DNA of 10,723 nt from Candidatus Merdimorpha stercoravium (GTDB lineage: Bacteria > Bacteroidota > Bacteroidia > Flavobacteriales > UBA1820). The DNA lies in the NCBI GenBank assembly GCA_018715295.1, contig DVLY01000033.1, positions 1 to 10,723 of the forward strand, given 5' to 3'. The notes below the pieces were generated by a model that was given only the letters and a program-made list of their open reading frames with translations, had not been told where the DNA came from and made no database searches. Positions 6,946 through 10,723 of the stretch are shown here, in pieces; the first letter of the stretch is position 1, and each line of letters begins with the position of its first letter. The position numbers were made by a program, and so were the translations under genes.

Positions 6946-8259
6946 TTATCGGTCGGACTTCGGCGGGTTTTTCAAAAAGTCCTCCACCGCCCGGTGGCTC
7001 ACGGTCCGATCGGCAAAGTAAGCCTGGGCAGCGCGCATCTGCTCGTCGGTTGCCCCGAGCGAGCGCAGGATGTTGCCCAAGTGCATTTTCATGTGTCCCC
7101 GTTGGATGCCGGAGGTAATGAGCGCGCGTACGGCCGAGAAGTTTTGTGCCAGCCCCACGCAGACGGCCACTTGCATCAATTCTTCGGCACTGGGGTGTCC
7201 CAGGATGTCCATGGCTACGGCCGAGAGCGGGTGCAGGCGGGTGAGTCCGCCGACGGTGCCCACCGCGATCGGCAGGTCGATCGAAAACCGGAATCTCCCG
7301 TCCTCGATCCGGGCCTGGGTGAGCGAGGCGTACCTCCCCGAGCGGGCTGCGTAGGCGTGGGCGCAGGCTTCCACCGCCCGGAAATCGTTGCCCGTGGCCA
7401 GGATCACGCCGTCTACGCCGTTCATGATGCCTTTGTTGTGCGTAACGGCCCGCGAAACCGACAGGGAGGCGATTTGTACCGCGGCGGTGAAACGCCGGCA
7501 GAAATCCTCGCCCGAAAAACCGTCGATGGCCATTTCTTCCACCGGGCATTCGAGGACGGCTTCGGCCCGGCAGTCGGGGGTGTAGTTGGACAGGATGCTC
7601 ATCAGGATCTCCAGGCGGCCCGGCAGCGAATGTTCTTCGGCAAGGGTCCTAAAGCGCGATGCGATGGCCTCCAGTACGCTGTTGATGAAGTTGGCCCCCA
7701 TCGAGTCCCGCGTATCGGCCGAGAGGTCTATCTGGTAGTAGCCGTCCATCCGGTCGGTGCAGTCCTTCAGTTCCAGGGAAGCGATGCCGCCGCCCCGGGC
7801 GCGCATTTTTTCCGTCAGCGGTTCGGTGGCTTCGAGCAGTTGCGGGCGTATGCGGAGGAAAAATTCGGAGAGGGTTTCTGCATCCCCTTCGGTGTAGAGC
7901 AGGTGGATCTGTCCTTTCTTGACGGCCGAAAGGGTGCGGGCCGAGAAGCCTCCCCGTTCGGCCCAGAAAGCGGCCGATTTGGACAGGGCGGCTACCACGG
8001 AACTCTCCTCGATGACCATCGGCACGGCATACATCCGCCCGTTGATCCGAAAGTTGGGCGCAATGCAGAACGGCAGGTAGTAGTTGGCCAGGGTGTTTTC
8101 GGCAAAGCCTTCGTGCAGGGTCTCCAAGGCCGGGTCGGCGTGCAGGTAGTGGCGGAGGGTCCGGGCGGCCTGCTGCGGATCGGAGCAGAAGGCTTCCAGG
8201 ATGCGGCGGGTCTTTTCCTCCCGGGAAAGTTTTGAAAAGCCTTTAAGCAGTTCGTTCAT
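6946..8259 (-). CDS. Hydroxymethylglutaryl-CoA reductase, class II
   Basis: A 437-residue soluble HMG-CoA reductase that interconverts HMG-CoA and mevalonate with a nicotinamide cofactor. Class II (bacterial, P. mevalonii-like) features are clear. ENTLANYYLPF (54-64) and PMVIEESSVVAALSKSA (80-96) hold the catalytic Glu84 region. DTRDSMGAN is at 182-190. THNKGIMNG (273-281) carries catalytic Lys276. TGNDFRAVEACAHAYA (289-304) carries Asp292. SGIQRGHMKMHLGN (383-396) carries His389 in the flexible C-terminal flap. There is no membrane anchor. ATG 8259 is chosen because homology begins at MNELLKGFSKLS; the open frame extends 62 codons upstream across the promoter. Automatic naming often calls this family 'degradative', but in Bacteroidota it is generally thought to work in the mevalonate route to isoprenoids. 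No other mevalonate-pathway gene is in the window. It is transcribed alone, divergent from hup. Confidence 0.95.
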   Translation of the reverse strand: MNELLKGFSKLSREEKTRRILEAFCSDPQQAARTLRHYLHADPALETLHEGFAENTLANYYLPFCIAPNFRINGRMYAVPMVIEESSVVAALSKSAAFWAERGGFSARTLSAVKKGQIHLLYTEGDAETLSEFFLRIRPQLLEATEPLTEKMRARGGGIASLELKDCTDRMDGYYQIDLSADTRDSMGANFINSVLEAIASRFRTLAEEHSLPGRLEILMSILSNYTPDCRAEAVLECPVEEMAIDGFSGEDFCRRFTAAVQIASLSVSRAVTHNKGIMNGVDGVILATGNDFRAVEACAHAYAARSGRYASLTQARIEDGRFRFSIDLPIAVGTVGGLTRLHPLSAVAMDILGHPSAEELMQVAVCVGLAQNFSAVRALITSGIQRGHMKMHLGNILRSLGATDEQMRAAQAYFADRTVSHRAVEDFLKNPPKSDR

Positions 8260-8291
8260 GCGGGTTGTCGGGCGGGGTTTGATGCCCGGGA

Positions 8292-8322
8292 CAAAGATAG
8301 CTTTTTTCCGGACAGGGAAAAA
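8292..8322 (-). promoter_or_regulatory. probable HMG-CoA reductase promoter
   Basis: Read leftward, TATCTTTG (8299-8292) is a full match to the Bacteroidota -7 consensus and is the same octamer as at rpsA. The -33 region is only a T-run (TTTTTTT near 8318-8324) without the usual G, so the upstream half is weak. The start point would be near 8285, about 25 bases before the start codon at 8259. Confidence 0.6.
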
Positions 8323-8336
8323 AACGCCGGAGCTGC

Positions 8337-8385
8337 GGGGAAAAACAGGGGTAACAATGTAATTTACAGGGAGTAAAGGGGGTAA
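8337..8385. repeat. G-tract repeats GGG(G/A)GTAA between two divergent promoters
   Basis: Three related motifs sit on the + strand: AGGGGTAA (8347-8354), AGGGAGTAA (8368-8376) and AGGGGGTAA (8377-8385). A fourth G-tract stands alone at 8337-8340. All four lie between the -33 regions of the HMG-CoA reductase promoter (leftward) and the hup promoter (rightward). They could be binding sites for a regulator or, with four G-tracts, a loose G-quadruplex, although one loop would be about 17 bases. Chance is possible. Confidence 0.35.
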
Positions 8386-8405
8386 TGTTAATGTTCTTTG
8401 CGTCC

Positions 8406-8436
8406 ATTGTGTACAGTTCAGAAAATCATATATTTG
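8406..8436 (+). promoter_or_regulatory. hup promoter (Bacteroidota -33/-7 type)
   Basis: ATTG (8406-8409) is followed by 19 bases and TATATTTG (8429-8436), a full match to TAnnTTTG. It is the best-formed promoter in the window, as expected for an abundant nucleoid protein. The start point would be near 8442, giving an A+T-rich leader of about 43 bases with no evident structure. Confidence 0.78.
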
Positions 8437-8485
8437 CACCACCAATCACGCAATGGTCAATTATTAATCCTAAAATATACCCAAA

Positions 8486-8776
8486 ATGACAAAAGCAGAT
8501 ATCGTATCCAACATTTCGGAGGCGAAAGGCGTGGAAAAAGCCGAAGTACAGGCTGTAGTCGAGGCTTTTATGGAAGAAGTGAAGAATTCTCTCGAAAACG
8601 GAAAGAACGTTTATCTCCGCGGTTTCGGCAGCTTCATCATCAAGCGCCGTGCCGAGAAGACAGGCCGCAATATCTCCAAGAACACCACGATCAAGATCCC
8701 GGCACACAACATTCCGGCTTTCAAGCCTTCCAAGATGTTCGTGGAGTCGGTCAAGAAGTCGGTCAAGACCAAATAA
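8486..8776 (+). CDS. hup: HU-family DNA-binding protein
   Basis: A 96-residue nucleoid-associated protein that bends and compacts DNA as a dimer. The fold is intact: two helices (about 3-38), the RGFGSF turn (45-50), the flexible beta arm (about 52-77) and a C-terminal helix (82-93) with a Lys-rich end (VKKSVKTK). It opens with MTKADIV, typical of HU. The arm reads GRNISKNTTIKIPAHNIPAF (60-79); the Pro of the usual GRNP arm tip, which intercalates into DNA, is Ile63 here. This Pro-less arm is, as I recall, common in Bacteroidota HU. ATG 8486 is the only sensible start; A-rich sequence (CCAAA) precedes it, not a Shine-Dalgarno sequence. The gene has a strong promoter and is followed after 77 bases by a tiny basic gene with no promoter of its own, so the two probably share an mRNA. 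Confidence 0.96.
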   Translation: MTKADIVSNISEAKGVEKAEVQAVVEAFMEEVKNSLENGKNVYLRGFGSFIIKRRAEKTGRNISKNTTIKIPAHNIPAFKPSKMFVESVKKSVKTK

Positions 8777-8795
8777 CCGTCGACAACAGATACCA

Positions 8796-8825
8796 CCTGC
8801 CCGGCAGGCGGCTCTAAACATAGAG
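8796..8825 (+). other. two small tandem hairpins between hup and the 29-residue gene
   Basis: CCTGC (8796-8800) pairs with GCAGG (8804-8808) over a 3-base loop. CTCTA (8812-8816) pairs with TAGAG (8821-8825) over loop AACA. Neither is followed by a T-run. They could trim or stabilise the hup part of a two-gene mRNA, or be an incomplete terminator. Short stems like these also occur by chance. Confidence 0.35.
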
Positions 8826-8853
8826 TGATTAACCTTTTAATATCAGTAGACCT

Positions 8854-8943
8854 ATGCCTAGCGGTAAGAAACGTAAAAGACATAAAGTAGCTACGCACAA
8901 GCGTAAGAAACGGAGAAGACTCAACCGCCACAAAAAGAAATAA
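8854..8943 (+). CDS. 29-residue highly basic protein, COX24/bS22-like, candidate ribosomal protein
   Basis: The frame ATG 8854 to TAA 8941-8943 encodes 29 residues beginning MPSGKKRKRHK and ending LNRHKKK. Twenty of them are Lys, Arg or His, and there is no acidic residue. I recall near-identical proteins (MPSGKKRKRHKMATHKRKKR...) as a conserved family across Bacteroidales, so this is a real gene despite its size. The pattern of basic clusters, HKRKKR then R-x-x-x-RH-KKK, resembles the AURKAIP1/COX24 domain and actinobacterial bS22 (SKKKHRKLLRKTRH), small proteins of the small ribosomal subunit. A ribosomal role is therefore the best inference, not proven. It lies 77 bases after hup, has no visible promoter of its own and is followed by a good terminator, so hup and this gene look bicistronic. 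Its start lacks a Shine-Dalgarno sequence, like the other genes. Confidence 0.85.
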   Translation: MPSGKKRKRHKVATHKRKKRRRLNRHKKK

Positions 8944-8995
8944 TACATATTTCTTTTGCGAACGGCCTGCGGGCTACGGCAGGAAAGTCGGCAAT

Positions 8996-9034
8996 AGCAT
9001 CCTTAAGGCGTTAAGGATGCTTTTGCGCTTTTTT
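8996..9034 (+). terminator. Rho-independent terminator after the 29-residue gene
   Basis: AGCATCCTTAA (8996-9006) pairs perfectly with TTAAGGATGCT (9011-9021) over loop GGCG. TTTT and, after GCGC, a second T-run (9029-9034) follow. It ends the hup/small-gene transcript 53 bases after the last stop and separates it from the ribonuclease gene. Confidence 0.9.
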
Positions 9035-9131
9035 GGGTGGCTGTGCAGGCGGGCGGGCAGAGCATTTCTGCAATCCAACGGAGGACCCGCTCAGGGATCG
9101 CTCTGTAAACATATCCAAACAATCATTTGTT
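9035..9131 (+). other. leader region of the ribonuclease gene, no clear promoter
   Basis: These 97 bases between the terminator and the GTG start contain no convincing TAnnTTTG box. A short hairpin is possible: GCAGA (9057-9061) with TCTGC (9067-9071). A purine-rich GGAGG (9080-9084) is too far (48 bases) from the GTG to act as a Shine-Dalgarno sequence. The gene may be read through the terminator or use a divergent promoter. RNase E controls its own mRNA via the leader in E. coli, but nothing here demonstrates that. Confidence 0.4.
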
Positions 9132-10673
9132 GTGAGCACTGAACTTATTATCAATTCAAAGCCGTCCGAGGTAGACATCGCCATCCTGGAAGACGGGAAG
9201 TTGATGGAGTACCAGACCCAGACTTCCCAGAACGATTTCGCGGTAGGGGACATTTACCTCGGAAAAGTGCGCAAGATAATCCCCGGGCTCAACTCGGCGT
9301 TTATCGACATCGGGCATCCCAAGGATGCCTTCCTGCACTACAACGACCTGGGGCCTCAGGTCAAGTCACTGCTCAAATACATTAGGAACACACAATCCGG
9401 CGGCCAACAGACCGCCATGCTCGATCGGTTCAAAGCCGAAGGCAACATCGCCAAAGACGGGAAAATCGCCGAGGTCCTCACCCAGGGAATGCCCATCCTG
9501 GTGCAGATCACCAAAGAGGCCATCTCGACCAAAGGCCCCCGACTGACCTCCGAACTGTCCATTCCCGGACGGATGTTGGTCCTGGTGCCTTTCAACGAAA
9601 AAGTAGCCATCTCGCAGAAGATCCGTCGCAAGGACGAACGGGACAGGCTTCGCATGGTTCTGGAAGGTATGCGTCCGAAGGGTTTCGGACTCATCGCCCG
9701 GACCAATTCGATGGGCAAGTCGGCCGAAGAACTCAAGGCCGACCTCGACACCCTGGTCAAGAAATGGGAGACGATGTACGCCCATCTGAAGAAGGAAAAG
9801 ACCAAAGCCCGGGTGCTTTCCGAGGAAGACCGCGTGAGCGGCATCCTCCGCGATCTGTTCAACGATACGTTTACCTCGATCGTGGTGGACGACGAATCGC
9901 TCTTTCTCGAGATCGTCTCGACCCTCGACACCATCGCTCCCGGTCGGGACAAGATCGTCAAGATGCACACGGACAAGGTGCCGGTGTTTGAAAAGTACGG
10001 CGTCGATCGCCAGATCAAAACCTCGTTCGGGCGCAGTGTGCCGATGACCAAAGGCGCCTATTTGGTGATCGAGCATACCGAAGCCCTGCACGTGATCGAC
10101 GTGAACAGCGGAAACCGCCTCAATGCCCAGGAAAACCAGGAAAACAATTCGCTGGAAGTCAATCTGGTGGCCGCCAAGGAGATCGCCCGCCAGTTGCGCC
10201 TGCGCGATATGGGCGGGATCATCGTGGTGGATTTCATCGACATGGTCAAGAGCGAGCACCGCAAGGCGCTCTACGAAAAGCTGTGCGAATTCATGAAGGC
10301 CGACCGCGCCCGCCACAAGGTGCTTCCTCCCAGCAAGTTCGGACTGGTGCAGATCACCCGCCAGCGGGTGCGTCCCGCGACCGACATCGAGACCTCGGAA
10401 CCCGATCCGGAAGGGGCCGGGACGATCCACGCCCCGATCAACATCCTGGGCGAGATTGCCGACAGCATCGAACAGTTGTCCAAAGCGGGCTACCGCGGCA
10501 TTTCGCTGCACACGCATCCGTTCGTGGCGGCTTACCTGACCAAAGGCTTTCCTTCGCCGCGCCTGTCCTGGCTGTTCAAGTACAAGCGGTGGATCCGGGT
10601 CGTCCCGCGCGACGCCTATCGGTATCTCCAGTACCGCTTTTTCGATCGGGACAGAAAGATGATCAAATGGTGA
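9132..10673 (+). CDS. rng: RNase E/G-family endoribonuclease
   Basis: A 513-residue single-strand-specific endoribonuclease for mRNA decay and rRNA maturation, with the compact RNase G plan and no long C-terminal degradosome scaffold. The S1 domain spans about 37-130 (GDIYLGKVRKIIPGLNSAFIDIG, 39-61). The 5'-sensor/RNase H-like region follows (LIARTNSMGKSAEEL, 187-201). The DNase I-like catalytic domain holds the two Mg2+-binding aspartates, Asp323 (HVIDVNSGNR) and Asp367 (GGIIVVDFIDM). The Zn-link motif CPxCxG that ties RNase E/G dimers is missing; the matching stretch is TSEPDPEGAGTI (421-432), without cysteine. The C-terminal HPFVAAYLTKGFPS (462-475) and VVPRDAYRYLQYRFFD (490-505) are typical of Bacteroidota members. 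The start is GTG 9132: homology begins at VSTELIINSKP, the next in-frame ATG is 24 codons inside, and upstream translation is not family-like. There is no Shine-Dalgarno sequence. Its location after HU is, as I recall, common in Bacteroidales. Confidence 0.94.
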   Translation: MSTELIINSKPSEVDIAILEDGKLMEYQTQTSQNDFAVGDIYLGKVRKIIPGLNSAFIDIGHPKDAFLHYNDLGPQVKSLLKYIRNTQSGGQQTAMLDRFKAEGNIAKDGKIAEVLTQGMPILVQITKEAISTKGPRLTSELSIPGRMLVLVPFNEKVAISQKIRRKDERDRLRMVLEGMRPKGFGLIARTNSMGKSAEELKADLDTLVKKWETMYAHLKKEKTKARVLSEEDRVSGILRDLFNDTFTSIVVDDESLFLEIVSTLDTIAPGRDKIVKMHTDKVPVFEKYGVDRQIKTSFGRSVPMTKGAYLVIEHTEALHVIDVNSGNRLNAQENQENNSLEVNLVAAKEIARQLRLRDMGGIIVVDFIDMVKSEHRKALYEKLCEFMKADRARHKVLPPSKFGLVQITRQRVRPATDIETSEPDPEGAGTIHAPINILGEIADSIEQLSKAGYRGISLHTHPFVAAYLTKGFPSPRLSWLFKYKRWIRVVPRDAYRYLQYRFFDRDRKMIKW

Positions 10674-10677
10674 GTTC

Positions 10678-10702
10678 CTATTTTTTGAGTTGAAAAAAAT
10701 AG
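10678..10702 (+). other. A+T-rich inverted repeat after the ribonuclease gene
   Basis: CTATTTTTT (10678-10686) pairs with AAAAAATAG (10694-10702) over a 7-base loop, five bases after the stop codon. It is followed by CCCCCGGC rather than a T-run, so it is not a standard intrinsic terminator. It could be a 3'-end structure or part of the next gene's control region beyond the window. Confidence 0.4.
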
Positions 10703-10723
10703 CCCCCGGCATTAGGAATATGC

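Noticed and set aside
8260..8445. Upstream extension of the HMG-CoA reductase by 62 codons
   Set aside because: It crosses the reductase promoter and the hup promoter and has no similarity to the class II N-terminus.
9080..9084. GGAGG as a Shine-Dalgarno sequence
   Set aside because: No suitable start codon follows at 5-12 bases, and this phylum does not rely on such sites.
1..10723. Mobile element, phage, CRISPR array, tRNA/rRNA gene, toxin-antitoxin or defence system
   Set aside because: No transposase or integrase motifs, no regularly spaced repeats, no tRNA cloverleaf in any intergenic gap, and every sizeable gene belongs to a known housekeeping or metabolic family.

Overview
The window is a compact stretch of Bacteroidota chromosome, most likely Bacteroidales and possibly close to Alistipes/Rikenellaceae. 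Four signs point there. The promoters have the Bacteroidota form, a TTG-like -33 element about 19 bases before TAnnTTTG, in front of rpsA, purB, hup and (weaker) the HMG-CoA reductase gene. None of the nine genes has a Shine-Dalgarno sequence. HU carries the GRNISKNTT-type arm typical of the phylum. The base composition is G+C-rich for Bacteroidales. The genus is an inference from style, not a proof.

Layout. A 25-bp perfect hairpin (6-58) opens the window. A rightward group follows: a CNNM/CBS/CorC membrane transporter-like protein (111-1421), phosphoglycerate mutase gpmA (1480-2226) and a nitrilase-superfamily amidohydrolase (2248-3228). A strong, probably bidirectional terminator (3265-3310) separates this group from the leftward purB (3341-4690). 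purB and rpsA (4990-6762) diverge from a region of about 300 bases that holds both promoters and a roughly 140-base structured rpsA leader. After the rpsA terminator (6790-6825) lies the convergent leftward class II HMG-CoA reductase (6946-8259). It diverges from hup (8486-8776), which is followed by an unlisted 29-residue, extremely basic protein (8854-8943) and a terminator (8996-9034). The window closes with an RNase E/G-family ribonuclease (9132-10673).

How the genes relate. Most are housekeeping genes: glycolysis (gpmA), purine synthesis (purB), isoprenoid precursors (HMG-CoA reductase), translation (S1 and perhaps the small basic protein), nucleoid structure (HU) and RNA decay/rRNA processing (RNase E/G). 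I see no phage, insertion sequence, CRISPR array, tRNA, rRNA or defence system, and no new multi-gene system. The points worth a second look are small: the structured rpsA leader, the 29-residue COX24/bS22-like protein, the missing Zn-link cysteines in the RNase, the missing second catalytic glutamate in the amidohydrolase, the 25-bp palindrome at the left end, and G-tract repeats between the HMG-CoA reductase and hup promoters.
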